Assembly (NCBI RefSeq): GCF_900177345.1 | Contig: NZ_FWZT01000004.1 | Span: 248,001-312,000, forward strand | Source of the DNA: Pseudobacteriovorax antillogorgiicola | Lineage (GTDB): Bacteria > Bdellovibrionota_B > Oligoflexia > Oligoflexales > Oligoflexaceae | Direction: 5' to 3' | Length of the DNA: 64,000 bases | Part shown: in pieces, positions 7,930 to 17,228 of the stretch | Layout: each line of letters opens with the position of its first letter | How positions within the stretch are numbered: position 1 is the first letter of the stretch | The notes under the pieces: generated by a model | The model's database searches: none | What the model saw: the letters and a program-made list of their open reading frames with translations, nothing else | What the model was told of the DNA's origin: nothing | Program-made: the position numbers and the translations under genes

Positions 7930-8337
7930 CTAGCTCGCAGTGATAAACTTCAAGGCATAGCCGTTGCGCTCCTGGCGAGCGACACGAGCCTTGGCTCGAA
8001 AAACCTGTTCACCGGTTTCTAACTTAATAATCAGGTGCACAGTGTCGTTCACAAAAATATTCTCATCAGGATAGCAGGCTAGAAACATACCTGATGCGGA
8101 GATGTCCTTACAATCACCAATGATGTAGATTTCACCCTTGTTGAGATTGACCTGAGCGCCCATGCTGAGCCTATCGTGTTGCCTTTGGTTGAGGCTACTA
8201 ATCTCACTGAAAGTAATATTTAGCGGGTTTTTCGGCCTCAGTGGTGTGCTGCTGATGGCCTGTTCCACAGAGTAGCGGTCCATGCACTGGAGCATCGACA
8301 TGACGAGTTTCTCGCCAGGATTGCTGGATTTAGACAT
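7930..8337 (-). CDS. PilZ-domain protein
   Basis: A 135-residue cytoplasmic protein. The PilZ signature for cyclic-di-GMP binding is visible: RQHDR at about residues 51-55 (RxxxR) and DISASGM at about 78-84 (D/NxSxxG), followed by the beta strands of the barrel (VHLIIKLETGEQVFRAKARVARQERNGYALKF). The N-terminal 50 residues have no known domain. AGGGGA lies upstream of the ATG. Proteins of this type usually regulate motility, adhesion or exopolysaccharide in response to c-di-GMP; the target cannot be read from the neighbourhood. Confidence 0.85.
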   Translation of the reverse strand: MSKSSNPGEKLVMSMLQCMDRYSVEQAISSTPLRPKNPLNITFSEISSLNQRQHDRLSMGAQVNLNKGEIYIIGDCKDISASGMFLACYPDENIFVNDTVHLIIKLETGEQVFRAKARVARQERNGYALKFITAS

Positions 8338-8823
8338 ATTTGGTCCCCTTGTCCTTCAAAGTCCAATATCTATCTGACATTCGGGGAAAAAATCTCGTTT
8401 ATTAAATCATTTTTAATCAAGCTAAACATTCTCGTATCTTAAGTATTTTTAGGTGCCTGATGATAGTCTGTTCGCATCTTGGCAATTCTGGATTTCCCTA
8501 AAATTCGAAGCTTAAATTAGGTACTTCTTTCCCATCCTCGTAGGTGCCCAAGTCCGTTTGGAAATCGTAATATTTAAACGAGCAATAAAAAGGCTGCAGG
8601 CCGAAAGTTTATCAATTCTGCCTTAGGGAAATCGAGCTAGTTTAAAAATCGTTCGTTTTGGAAATAAATAAAGAATAGCCAAAATCGTCGTTAAACTAAG
8701 TAGCTACCCGAGAGGCAGAATCTCACTTGATAAAGGGCCGTTGCTTTGGACTGGAGCCGGGGTTGCCATGTCCCGATGCTGGAGTCTAATCCAAGCTCCA
8801 ACGATTAACCTAGAGGAGGTCTT
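8338..8823. other. Divergent intergenic region
   Basis: 486 bp between the PilZ gene (leftward) and the VWA lipoprotein gene (rightward), with long AT-rich stretches expected to carry both promoters. Bases 8701-8800 are richer in G+C and contain short complementary segments (GAGA/TCTC, TGGAG/CTCCA), so the mRNA leader of the VWA gene may be structured. I could not match it to a known riboswitch. Confidence 0.35.
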
Positions 8824-10911
8824 ATGAAGCTCAAGCTTCAAACTATGGTTACCTTGGTAACCCTCAGCGTTACAGGCTGTGACGAAAGCCCCCCACCATT
8901 TAAAGAATTGCCAGCGGAATATGACGGAGAGCTGGTCAATCAGAATCCATCTGATGACCTGACTCAATATAATAGTTTGCAGTCGGCAGAATGGAAATTT
9001 CAGGCATCTACTATAGATGATGTCGAAGTTGAGGTGGACCTTGAGTCAGAAACAATTAAGCAATTCGGAACGATGCAGGAGCAAACAGTTAAGGCTCATC
9101 TAACTCATGAGCAGGTGACGAGAGCCCAGAAGGTAGAGGTATTCAAACAGGGCTCAGATCAGCAGACTATCAGTGAATTTTTCAAGCAGAATGAGAACGA
9201 TGATGCTCAGGGTCTTCTTGATGTCTTGGTTGTCATCGATAACTCAGGTTCGATGGCAGAGGAACAGGCAAACCTTTCAACTAAGCTTATGCCACTCTTA
9301 AGCTACGTGGCCCAGAGTGATTGGCGCATTGGAGTTGTGACCACCGATGTTGCCGATGGTTGTTTGAGAGAAATGATACAAAAAAATCAGAGCAATCCTC
9401 AGCAAGCCTTCTCGAATGCCATACGAGCTGGTACTTCGGGATCTGGTATCGAGGCTGGTGTTCCTCAGGCGGTCAGCGCACTCAGCCCGGCTTGCCTTGG
9501 TGGGAGCTCTTGGATTCGACCAAACTCGACACTCGCGATCCTTTACGTTTCGGATGAGGACAACTGCTCCGATGGTACCAAGTGTGCGGTAGACGAGCAG
9601 AATAGTGCAGACTACCTTCTAGACTACTTGGCAACCATTCGCCAGGTGGGTGTCAACGCTAAGGTTTTCGGATTGATCTGGCACACAAGCCAGGAGCAGT
9701 CACAGTGTCAAACAGCACTTCGCCAAGGGGTGGTCTATTCCGATTTGATTGAACAAACCGGTGGTAGCTGGGGCTCTATCTGCGACAGTGACTATAGCGC
9801 CACACTTCAAGCGATGAGTCTAGACCTGAGTTTAATTTTGAAAACTCAATTTGCCTTGCAATATACGCCGTTTACGGAATCAATCGAAGTGGTGGTCAAC
9901 AATACAAAAGTTAGAACAGGTTACAACATCATCGGTAATGTTGTGACTTTCGATGAAGCGCCTCCAGCGGGAGCAAAAATCTCAATCAACTATCGATTTA
10001 CAACCTCTGCACCGCAGGCTAGCTTTACTCTGAATGGCAATGCCGATCCTTCTGCAATTACTGTCTATCTTGATGGTCGGCCGAGCACCGATTTCAGTTA
10101 CGACTCCAGCAAGAAGCAAGTGCAATTCACCAAACCACCCCAAGCTAGAGAAATTAAGGTGGTGTATCGTGAGCCAGGTTCGCTTCTCAAAAGCTTCAAG
10201 ATTGAGCCAGGACTTGTTGCTAGCTCAGTGAAGGCTTCAGTAGACGGTCGACCAGTTGAAGCCAGTGCTTTCAGTTATGATTCAGCAAGTGGTAATGTGA
10301 CTTTTAATTCCGCTCCGAAAGACTCGTCAAAGATTGAATTTCAGTATGAAAGGGTTATTGGTCCACTGCTTTCTTACCCTGTCTTCGCGCCACTGGAGGC
10401 AATGGCTAGTGTAGTTGTTTACGATCAGTTTAGCAGTCCCTTGTCAGCAACTGTTGGGCAGCAAGAGATTACTTTTGATGCTGGAGAATATCAAAAGGGT
10501 AAGTCTTACGTGATCGAATACGACAACATCTTTAAGAATCAATCGCAGATTGATTTGGGTTATCCCATTTTCAGCGCGATGGTTAAGGTCACTGGTGATT
10601 CAACAGGAGACTGTGGAGATCTCAAGCCGAATGGTACGATTGTAGACATCAGTGCTTGCGGTTTCAACGGAACAGAAAATATTCTCTTCAGCTTCGACTA
10701 CGTAAAAGAGCATCTCCAGGAGTTCTCTCTCGACACCGGTGAGTATGATCTCGATGCCCTGCTATCGTCAGTAGATATAGCTTATGCAGTGACGATTAAC
10801 GGCGAAGCCACAGATAAGTTCGTAGTAGAGGATCGAACTATCAGCTTCTCAGAAGAACTGCCAATTAATGCAGAGATTACTGTCAAACTCATTAGAGGCC
10901 ATGACAGTTAA
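8824..10911 (+). CDS. VWA-domain lipoprotein with tandem beta repeats
   Basis: A 695-residue lipoprotein (LSVTGC, Cys19) with a strong GAGGAGG ribosome site. Residues about 130-330 form a von Willebrand A domain whose metal-site motif is DNSGS (139-143) in LLDVLVVIDNSGSM; the SDEDNCSDG segment and paired cysteines fit the bacterial metal-dependent adhesion type. From about 340 to 520 there are three repeats of roughly 70-80 residues built on the pattern V.VDGR...FSYD...VTF..AP...I.V.Y (for example VYLDGRPSTDFSYD and ASVDGRPVEASAFSYD). The tail ends with another beta-rich stretch. A surface or periplasmic adhesion or scaffold role is likely. It is single, with its own terminator. Confidence 0.85.
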   Translation: MKLKLQTMVTLVTLSVTGCDESPPPFKELPAEYDGELVNQNPSDDLTQYNSLQSAEWKFQASTIDDVEVEVDLESETIKQFGTMQEQTVKAHLTHEQVTRAQKVEVFKQGSDQQTISEFFKQNENDDAQGLLDVLVVIDNSGSMAEEQANLSTKLMPLLSYVAQSDWRIGVVTTDVADGCLREMIQKNQSNPQQAFSNAIRAGTSGSGIEAGVPQAVSALSPACLGGSSWIRPNSTLAILYVSDEDNCSDGTKCAVDEQNSADYLLDYLATIRQVGVNAKVFGLIWHTSQEQSQCQTALRQGVVYSDLIEQTGGSWGSICDSDYSATLQAMSLDLSLILKTQFALQYTPFTESIEVVVNNTKVRTGYNIIGNVVTFDEAPPAGAKISINYRFTTSAPQASFTLNGNADPSAITVYLDGRPSTDFSYDSSKKQVQFTKPPQAREIKVVYREPGSLLKSFKIEPGLVASSVKASVDGRPVEASAFSYDSASGNVTFNSAPKDSSKIEFQYERVIGPLLSYPVFAPLEAMASVVVYDQFSSPLSATVGQQEITFDAGEYQKGKSYVIEYDNIFKNQSQIDLGYPIFSAMVKVTGDSTGDCGDLKPNGTIVDISACGFNGTENILFSFDYVKEHLQEFSLDTGEYDLDALLSSVDIAYAVTINGEATDKFVVEDRTISFSEELPINAEITVKLIRGHDS

Positions 10912-10929
10912 TCATATGTGTGGGTTGTT

Positions 10930-10962
10930 GAGGCTACTCTGAAAAGAGTAGCCTCTTTTTTT
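10930..10962 (+). terminator. Rho-independent terminator of the VWA gene
   Basis: GAGGCTACTCT (10930-10940), GAAA tetraloop, AGAGTAGCCTC (10945-10955), then seven T residues. It is a perfect 11-bp stem 19 bp after the stop codon. Confidence 0.93.
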
Positions 10963-11151
10963 ATTCCAGGTGGCGATCCCTGCCATGTAATATGTTAGGC
11001 GTTCACCAGGGAACAACCTTGGGGCTCTAGTAGGAGATCCTAAGGCAAATATAAGCCACCAATGTCAATAAACTATGGAATGTGAGGCTCGTTTTGAGCT
11101 AGCATTATGAATATACGATTGGTTTCGCGGTCACTGATGTACTTTTAATCG

Positions 11152-12744
11152 TTGGCGATATCTGAGGTTTTCTTGAAGCATTCCGATGGAACACCGTTTC
11201 AAAATCAAGTGTGGGACGAGCGGATCCGCCGCTATGGCTTTTTCGGAATCACCCTCCTGGGTTTTTTTCTGGTCTACACTAGCTTTCCTCGCGACATTTG
11301 GATCGATGAACATTGGACCTATGAAATGCTGCTCTATCCCAGTTACAAGGAGATGCTGGGAAGGCTAGCCACGGATTTTCATCCAGCGCTTTACACCCTT
11401 TGTCTAAGAGCCTGGTGCCACTTTGGGGTGAGTTTAGAAAGCATGCGACTATTCTCGGTTTTTATTGCTTTCCTCACTGTATGGGTGGCCTATCGATTTT
11501 GGTGTTGGAGAAAATCGCCAATTGCGTCTTTTATAGCTGCAATTCTACTTTTATCGAACCCATTGTTTTTGAGATTTTCACAAGAATTGCGTGGCTATGG
11601 AATGCTAATTCTTGCGAGTACCATGAGCCTTGCCATCACCCTTTATCTTCTCGAAGATCTTGCAAATCGAAGGCTACAAATTCTGTTAGGCTTCGCCTTA
11701 GCTGCTGCTGTTTCAGCGAAGCTCGTGGGCATTTTTTTGCTTCCTTGCTTAGCAGTGTTTATAGTTTTGGTAAAACCTATGCAATTTCGTGATGCTTGCA
11801 AGGGCCTCATGATTCCTTTCTTCGTATGTCTGAGTGTCTTTTTCTATTGGTACGTTTTCTTTCTGGAGCTGCCTTTCCGTGAAATCAACGACTGGTGGAT
11901 GCCTCCGATGAGCTATGAGCTAATTGCTGGCACCATAGCCTATTACTTTGGAGCAGCCCCGTTCCCAGACTATGGCTTTCCCACTTGGGTCCCTAGCATT
12001 GCTACGGTCTTATTTTGCCTGACTCTTTTTTGTCCTCGTCAAGGTCGTGTGGGTGTCTCGTTGCTTGTAGCCTGCGTTATCTATGTTCTGGGGATCGCTG
12101 TATATTCAGCACTTTTTCAGCAGATATTTTGGTACCGTAGCTTTCTTCCCATCTTACCTCTTGTCATCGCCGGAGTCATTCAATCAACAATTGAACTCAA
12201 GTCTTACCGATTACAAAGGTACTTGCTTGTCTGCTACATATTGCTTGCAGCCCTTTGGATAGGTCGGGCGGTACACCCACTGGGTTCAGAGCCTGTGGAG
12301 GAGTCAAAAACCATAAGCAGCTATATAGAAAATCATGAGTCATCAGAAAGTGTTGTTATCTTTTTTCCAGGTTACATCGTTGGGCCTGTACGATTTCATG
12401 CGAATGAAAATATTAAGCCTAAGATGTTTCCACTGTGGTCCTATTCGAAAAATGAAATACAGAAATTTATCGCTGAACTACCCAAAGTCGGTAAGATATT
12501 TCTCGTTATAAGGGCTGATTTAACCTTTGATACTGAAAGTTATCGTGAACTCATGGGGCAGCTGAAGATTAATTTCGAAGGAATACCCATTACTCGGTTA
12601 ACCATCTTGAGCCACGATATCTTCTTTACAGAAACATATCCGACTCTGAAGGCCATTGAGAGTATAGAGAAAAAAAATATTATTGAACGCACCATTATCA
12701 CAAAGCAGCCTAGCTACTCAATTATCAATGGACAACTAAGGTAA
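11152..12744 (+). CDS. GT39-like membrane glycosyltransferase
   Basis: A 530-residue polytopic inner-membrane protein with about ten hydrophobic helices and a soluble periplasmic C-terminal part from about residue 390. After the first helix it carries DIWIDEHWTYEM, the acidic loop of the ArnT/PMT (GT39/GT83) superfamily, and later DFHPALYTLCLRAW, the family's second loop motif. Such enzymes move a sugar from a polyprenyl-phosphate donor to lipid or protein on the outer face. The acceptor here is unknown, and no lipid A or polysaccharide genes are adjacent. The frame opens at a TTG (11152) with no clear ribosome site; the true start may be slightly downstream. It is probably transcribed alone. 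Confidence 0.8.
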   Translation: MAISEVFLKHSDGTPFQNQVWDERIRRYGFFGITLLGFFLVYTSFPRDIWIDEHWTYEMLLYPSYKEMLGRLATDFHPALYTLCLRAWCHFGVSLESMRLFSVFIAFLTVWVAYRFWCWRKSPIASFIAAILLLSNPLFLRFSQELRGYGMLILASTMSLAITLYLLEDLANRRLQILLGFALAAAVSAKLVGIFLLPCLAVFIVLVKPMQFRDACKGLMIPFFVCLSVFFYWYVFFLELPFREINDWWMPPMSYELIAGTIAYYFGAAPFPDYGFPTWVPSIATVLFCLTLFCPRQGRVGVSLLVACVIYVLGIAVYSALFQQIFWYRSFLPILPLVIAGVIQSTIELKSYRLQRYLLVCYILLAALWIGRAVHPLGSEPVEESKTISSYIENHESSESVVIFFPGYIVGPVRFHANENIKPKMFPLWSYSKNEIQKFIAELPKVGKIFLVIRADLTFDTESYRELMGQLKINFEGIPITRLTILSHDIFFTETYPTLKAIESIEKKNIIERTIITKQPSYSIINGQLR

Positions 12745-12950
12745 CTGCAAGATACTGGAATTACTAAATAACCCGCCGACTTGAGTTAGTGATTGGCTTT
12801 CTCACCTCCAAGACCCTATAGGGCAACTCCTTTACAATGGACAATTATTTATGCAGCCGATTGAGGCGTCTATCGTAGTATGCATCTGAGATCTTTGGTA
12901 GGCATGCCTTAAACCATCTGTGGCCCCATCTTTGCAGTATGCAGTGTCCC

Positions 12951-12975
12951 GAGGCGATAAACGTCTGGGATTTTT
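12951..12975 (+). terminator. Terminator-like hairpin
   Basis: TCCCGAGGCG and CGTCTGGGA pair with one bulged G and one G-U pair around ATAAA and are followed by TTTTT. It lies 200 bp after the glycosyltransferase stop and only 25 bp before the next start codon. It could end the former transcript or act as an attenuator in the leader of the latter. Confidence 0.5.
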
Positions 12976-12999
12976 AATCTAAACGGAGAGTTTATTTTG

Positions 13000-13893
13000 A
13001 TGAAGACCAAATTGATTTCCCTTACTGTTGCTGCTGTTGTGTTCACTGCTTGTAATAAAAAACCGAATAACGATCCTCAGGTGCAAACACCGCAGGAAGA
13101 GAAAAAAGAAGATGCCACAAAACCTCTTCCACCTTCATTTGAAGAAGCAGTTGTGAAGAAAGAAGATACTGTCAAAAAACCAGAAGTAAAGACGCCAGAA
13201 ACCACTGAAGAGACAACAGAAGAAACTACGCCCGTAGAGAGTGGGTCAGAACCAACTGAACCTACTGAAGAAGAAATTCTTGCTGGCATCAATATCGATG
13301 GTTACTACTCATTCTGTTATAAGTTTGGTGCTGACTATATAATAGAGAACTGGAGTTTGATGGCTGACGGCACTGGAAGCATATCCACTTATCGAGGCGC
13401 TGATTGTAATCTGGCTGATACGTATGATAGTACGATCTCGATTACTCATCAGCTCAATGCAATTGAAGGTGTTCCTGCTCTAAGGCTTTTTCATGACAAC
13501 GGTGTATATATTGCTGAATATCGATTTACAGTTTCAAACTATGAAGCAACTGGCTTTACAGCTAGTGCAAACTCTGTAAGATCATACGAAGTTAAGAAGG
13601 TAGATCTTACAGGTCGTTACAAGTTTGACGATGGCGCTGGATACACTGAAATTGTTAGTTTCGGCGGCGACAATCAAATCTTTGTTAAAGGAGATCACCC
13701 TGTTCAAGGTTCTTACAGCTACAAGGGAACATTCAACATTAAAACAGCTAATGCAGGTACAGAAAACGAATATAAGTACTTAGCTCTTTCTGTTAGCGGC
13801 TTACCAGAATCTGTAAGGGTATCATTCAGTGGCGATCGGATGTCTATTGTTTGGGACGATGCAGTTGGTGCTGTAACCTATAGCAAGCTATAA
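13000..13893 (+). CDS. Lipoprotein with Pro/Glu/Thr linker
   Basis: A 297-residue lipoprotein (VVFTAC, lipid-bearing Cys18 in this numbering). A low-complexity linker to about residue 88 is rich in Glu, Thr, Pro and Lys, with ETTEETTEETT repeats that could span periplasm or cell wall. The rest is a predicted beta-rich globular region of two similar-sized parts: about 95-195, starting DGYYSFCY, and about 200-297, starting LTGRYKFDDG. This resembles small lipocalin-like modules, though not convincingly. The start is the ATG at 13000 with CGGAGAG upstream. Own terminator at 13900-13924. Function unknown. Confidence 0.75.
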   Translation: MKTKLISLTVAAVVFTACNKKPNNDPQVQTPQEEKKEDATKPLPPSFEEAVVKKEDTVKKPEVKTPETTEETTEETTPVESGSEPTEPTEEEILAGINIDGYYSFCYKFGADYIIENWSLMADGTGSISTYRGADCNLADTYDSTISITHQLNAIEGVPALRLFHDNGVYIAEYRFTVSNYEATGFTASANSVRSYEVKKVDLTGRYKFDDGAGYTEIVSFGGDNQIFVKGDHPVQGSYSYKGTFNIKTANAGTENEYKYLALSVSGLPESVRVSFSGDRMSIVWDDAVGAVTYSKL

Positions 13894-13899
13894 ATATGT

Positions 13900-13924
13900 G
13901 GGAGACCTTGTGTCTCCCCTTTTT
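13900..13924 (+). terminator. Rho-independent terminator
   Basis: GGGAGAC (13900-13906), loop CTTGT, GTCTCCC (13912-13918), then CTTTTT. It is 7 bp downstream of the lipoprotein stop. Confidence 0.85.
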
Positions 13925-14176
13925 AGCCATAAGTTCGTGATTGTATATACCTAGGTGATATTGCGGTAGTTTTGCTGCCAGCCTCGTTATGAGCTTCTTC
14001 CGGTATCTTCCTCCTCTCAAGTTTTACACAAAAAACCTTTGAAAACGTTTAGTGAATTGTCTAGAACCAAAACTATGAACATCGGCTGGCCAGCCTAAAA
14101 TTCCACTTCATCGCTACGGCGACGCCTGTAAAGCATTGTAGCGAGCAAGTTTCAGTGATTTTAGAAAGGAGTCCTG

Positions 14177-15862
14177 ATGACTAACCACCGACCTTTGTTG
14201 AGATTTATCCTATTGGGGTTCACGGCTTTTGCCTGTCAGGAACCTGAAAATTCTGCTCCCAAGGACGAAATATCAAGTGTTATCGATGATGCTTACGTTA
14301 TGGGTCAAGCCTATCGCTCCGATCTGAAATCTGTCCTTTCAGATCGCTGCGTGACAACTACAGCACAACAATTAGGAAATCAAAGCTCTAGTCTGAAGAT
14401 TGAAAAAGGTCTGCAATTTGATCAGGTTCTCGATCAGCTGGACATCAATAATACGGTTGCAGCCAAGATTAAGTTTGTTGATGTTAAGGCTACCCTTAAC
14501 ATTGCCAAGTCACATTCGGCGACAGATTTGGAACAGAGCTTCACTCTACTCTGGAAAGGTAACTATCAAGACGATGTTGCTGAAACGGTTGCTTGGTCTG
14601 AACTAGGTCAACAGCTTCTCGCCGAGAATAACCCGGAGACATTCAAACGTTTTTGTGGCCAGGAGTTTATTTATCGGGTCAATCATAAGGCCTGGTTGAT
14701 TGCGACTTTAAAGCTTCAGTTCCAAAGTAGAGAGGACAAAGATCAAGTGACCTCAGCACTGGAAGTTTCCATTGAAAACGTTGTCTCTAAGGCTGCATCG
14801 GCTGCAAGCACAGATGGTGAGGATGGTGGTAAACCACTGGCTCAAATCAAAAATGAAGTGAGTAAATTAAATGAAACTCTGAGCAAAAGAGTAAAGGTTC
14901 TCATCGAGATCCATCAGCTTGGAGGTGCTCCTGAAGCCAGCTTAGGTGCTGTGAAAAGCCTTCAGTGTAATCTGTCATCGATCGAAGAATGTTTGAATGA
15001 ACTTGTCCAGTTTCCAGAATATCTAGAGATCTATAAATCTAGCCTAGCGGAAGCTGAAACCTTGCCGGTTCATTCTTTTGAGACTAAAGCATATACGGAC
15101 TACTATGCACTGAGAGATGCTCCAGTATCGAATATTCAAGAGAATTTACCTTTAAATCGCGCCATCGAAGATGTTTGGGTGCAGGTGAAGAGAAACTTTC
15201 AAGTGAAAGAACTGGCTGAATCATTAAGAAATCAGGCACTGGCTAGCCATGCCAATAGAAATATTGAGCAGCTGCTTTCAATTAAAGAGGACTTAGTACA
15301 GTGCTTAAGGGACAATTGCAATTACGATCAGAGCTTAAAGGAGAGAACAGAATCCATCTTGGAGAGCACCAAGCCAGCAGAAATCGATGCAGATGGTGTT
15401 TCTAAATCCTGCATTCAATTGCCAGCAAGAGTCACTATCAAGTCTTTAGCTAACGACAACTATATAGCCTATAACGAACGCTACGAGTCCTATACTGCCG
15501 AAGGTCGTTCCCCAGCTGTTTTTACTGTCAATGGGAATGAAACCACCCTTACAAATAATAGACAAGTTACTTTCTACGAGACTGTTAACCGCGGACTATC
15601 CCGGTATGGACGGGCGAGAGGCGCCTACTCTTGGGGTTTAACTTACTATCCAAAAGCTGAGCCTGTATTAGTACTGGATGCGGATTCTCAAAGCGATGAG
15701 ACTTGCATCAAGAATGGTAGTAAGGTCTTTTTGAAAATGAGTGGTTATTATATTCGGACTTGGATGGAAGGTTCTTGGAAGGGGTATCTCTTCAGTTGGG
15801 ACTCGCATCCAGAAAAGCCGAGTTTTACGTCTCATCTGTTTGAGATTCGTGAAGCTGAATAG
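14177..15862 (+). CDS. Large lipoprotein with possible beta-trefoil C-terminus
   Basis: A 561-residue lipoprotein (FTAFAC, Cys20) with AAAGGAGTCCTG before the ATG. Residues about 40-410 are mainly helical, with Cys residues in pairs (SLQCNLSSIEECLN, VQCLRDNCNYD) and no recognised domain. Residues about 415-561 look like a beta-trefoil of the fascin/actin-crosslinking kind: ARVTIKSLANDNYIAYNERY, then VFTVNGNETTLTNNRQVTFYE, then KVFLKMSGYYIRTWM, each with a strand-turn-strand pattern. Such modules often bind carbohydrates. The gene converges on the next one at a shared hairpin. Function unknown. Confidence 0.75.
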   Translation: MTNHRPLLRFILLGFTAFACQEPENSAPKDEISSVIDDAYVMGQAYRSDLKSVLSDRCVTTTAQQLGNQSSSLKIEKGLQFDQVLDQLDINNTVAAKIKFVDVKATLNIAKSHSATDLEQSFTLLWKGNYQDDVAETVAWSELGQQLLAENNPETFKRFCGQEFIYRVNHKAWLIATLKLQFQSREDKDQVTSALEVSIENVVSKAASAASTDGEDGGKPLAQIKNEVSKLNETLSKRVKVLIEIHQLGGAPEASLGAVKSLQCNLSSIEECLNELVQFPEYLEIYKSSLAEAETLPVHSFETKAYTDYYALRDAPVSNIQENLPLNRAIEDVWVQVKRNFQVKELAESLRNQALASHANRNIEQLLSIKEDLVQCLRDNCNYDQSLKERTESILESTKPAEIDADGVSKSCIQLPARVTIKSLANDNYIAYNERYESYTAEGRSPAVFTVNGNETTLTNNRQVTFYETVNRGLSRYGRARGAYSWGLTYYPKAEPVLVLDADSQSDETCIKNGSKVFLKMSGYYIRTWMEGSWKGYLFSWDSHPEKPSFTSHLFEIREAE

Positions 15863-15874
15863 AAAGCTACGATG

Positions 15875-15912
15875 CTTACGCCCACCAAGGATAGTCCCTT
15901 GGTGGGCGTAAG
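15875..15912. terminator. Bidirectional terminator hairpin
   Basis: CTTACGCCCACCAAGG (15875-15890), loop ATAGTC, CCTTGGTGGGCGTAAG (15897-15912) form a perfect 16-bp stem between two convergent genes. Neither side has a long T tract, but the stem is strong and the location is right for both directions. Confidence 0.75.
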
Positions 15913-15913
15913 A

Positions 15914-16786
15914 CTATTTCGAATTTGCAATATGATTGAAAAGAGTGTGACCGACCTTCTGATTGAGAACGCTCAGGGTTGCCTTGATTCTGTTAACATC
16001 GATACGATTTCTTATCTCTTGCTCTGTTAGAAAGACAAAATTCGAGTAGCCCGCTGTTTCATCTTTGATGCCCAAGACGAGGCTACGACTCACGTCATAA
16101 TTGGGGTGAGCTTCGGATAGGGCTTCGGTCGCCAGGACAATATCTGGATTCTTTTCGATAACCTGATAAATATTGAACTTAGTTCGACGTTGATCGAATA
16201 TCGCGGCACCTTCAGCTTTTTCGATATCGTAGAACAAGGCGACTTCTTCAAGACTGCCTTTGCCAGGGAAAGCGGTTCGGGATTCCACATTCACAACCAT
16301 GCGCGAAGTCGATTCCGCAAGCGGTTCGAGCATTAGTACATCGTGTGGCTTAAAGTCCGAGAAGCTCGTAGGCTTTTCGATGGGTAGCTTTAAGGCGTAG
16401 GCGTAAACCAAGCTAGTTTCATATAGCTCATTGCTCTCATCTTTCAAGTAGATCACCTTAGGCTGTTCTTCGCCGCCAGCATAGGCGCCATTGACAAGGT
16501 TTTTGAAGATGTCATTGACGTCGCCATCGGTGCAAAGGTAGCTAAACGCCTGATCGAATTGATCGTCATAATTCTTCTGCACACGGCTCAGCCCCTTCTG
16601 ACAAAGGGATTGGGTCAAAGTCAGGTTTTCTTCAGGCTCGCCAGTAGCAACTTCTGCGTTGCCAGTGGTGACAGGCTCTAAATCACTCTGCTTTTTGTTT
16701 TGTTCGCCACCGCCGACGCGGCCATCAAATGAATTTTGGCTACAGCCAACTGTAACTACGATCAAAGTTATTCTCAAAATTCTCAT
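15914..16786 (-). CDS. Lipoprotein of unknown function
   Basis: A 290-residue lipoprotein (VVTVGC, Cys15) with a Gly/Asn/Gln/Glu-rich linker to about residue 50. The rest is a mixed alpha/beta globular part with one Cys pair (QSLCQKG, SYLCTDG). No known domain is seen. Its ATG overlaps the stop of the small upstream gene (ATGA), and GAGGTGAA precedes it, so the two are translationally coupled. The leftward transcript ends at the 15875-15912 hairpin. Confidence 0.75.
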   Translation of the reverse strand: MRILRITLIVVTVGCSQNSFDGRVGGGEQNKKQSDLEPVTTGNAEVATGEPEENLTLTQSLCQKGLSRVQKNYDDQFDQAFSYLCTDGDVNDIFKNLVNGAYAGGEEQPKVIYLKDESNELYETSLVYAYALKLPIEKPTSFSDFKPHDVLMLEPLAESTSRMVVNVESRTAFPGKGSLEEVALFYDIEKAEGAAIFDQRRTKFNIYQVIEKNPDIVLATEALSEAHPNYDVSRSLVLGIKDETAGYSNFVFLTEQEIRNRIDVNRIKATLSVLNQKVGHTLFNHIANSK

Positions 16787-16962
16787 AGGTTCACCTCGTT
16801 CATATGCACTTGATAAGCTTCCGCGATAGATTGCTGGAAGAGTTCAAGGAAGGTTTCCGCGGTTCCCTCGGCGACTTTACCATTAGGGTTTTCACGGGAG
16901 TTCATAATTATGTTCACAATGTTAAAGGAAGTCACTGCTTCAGCATTGTTCGGGTCTGTCAT
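16783..16962 (-). CDS. Small protein coupled to lipoprotein gene
   Basis: A 59-residue protein, from the ATG at 16962 with AGAGG just upstream; the frame extends to a GTG at 16980. It is acidic and helical, has no signal peptide or Cys, and ends NEVNL. Its stop overlaps the start of the lipoprotein gene by four bases (ATGA), which supports a real translated gene that may mainly couple translation. No family is recognised. Confidence 0.5.
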   Translation of the reverse strand: MTDPNNAEAVTSFNIVNIIMNSRENPNGKVAEGTAETFLELFQQSIAEAYQVHMNEVNL

Positions 16963-17146
16963 GAAACCTCTCATAGCCACAAAGACGCTTACAGTGCTTC
17001 GGACAAGCTCTGCACCTGATCCCTGTCTTTACGATCTATACTTTCATGGGCCAGTGTTGCAAGACTTTGGCCAGGGTTGGGCTTAGTAATTACAGTGACA
17101 TAGCTTTGCTAATGGCTTTCGGATTTCAGTCAATCTGAACGTTTGT

Positions 17147-17228
17147 CGGATCTAAGGGACTGATATTTCATTGTAATATTGGGTAGCAGCCTAAATCACA
17201 GAGCTGTGAACAGTAGTCCTCAGATCCG
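17147..17228 (+). other. Possible structured RNA upstream of dcd
   Basis: CGGATCT (17147-17153) pairs with AGATCCG (17222-17228), and just inside GGACT pairs with AGTCC across a small internal loop. CACAG/CTGTG forms an inner hairpin. A run of T residues follows near 17247-17252. The 82-nt closed structure lies 220 bp before dcd. It lacks tRNA landmarks, and I cannot assign a class. The 17000-17447 interval otherwise holds no convincing gene. Confidence 0.3.

Noticed and set aside
7738-8022. 94-codon plus-strand frame
   Set aside because: Mostly antisense to the PilZ gene, with no ribosome site.
8700-8800. Possible cyclic-di-GMP-I riboswitch before the VWA gene (GCCGGGGTTGCC resembles its 3' part)
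   Set aside because: The conserved GGACGCAAAGCC core and matching P1 arms are absent.
13077-13292. 71-codon minus-strand frame rich in Ser and Val
   Set aside because: It is the shadow of the Glu/Thr repeat linker in the lipoprotein gene.
17147-17228. tRNA-like 7-bp closing stem
   Set aside because: No T-loop GTTCRA, D-loop or anticodon arm.
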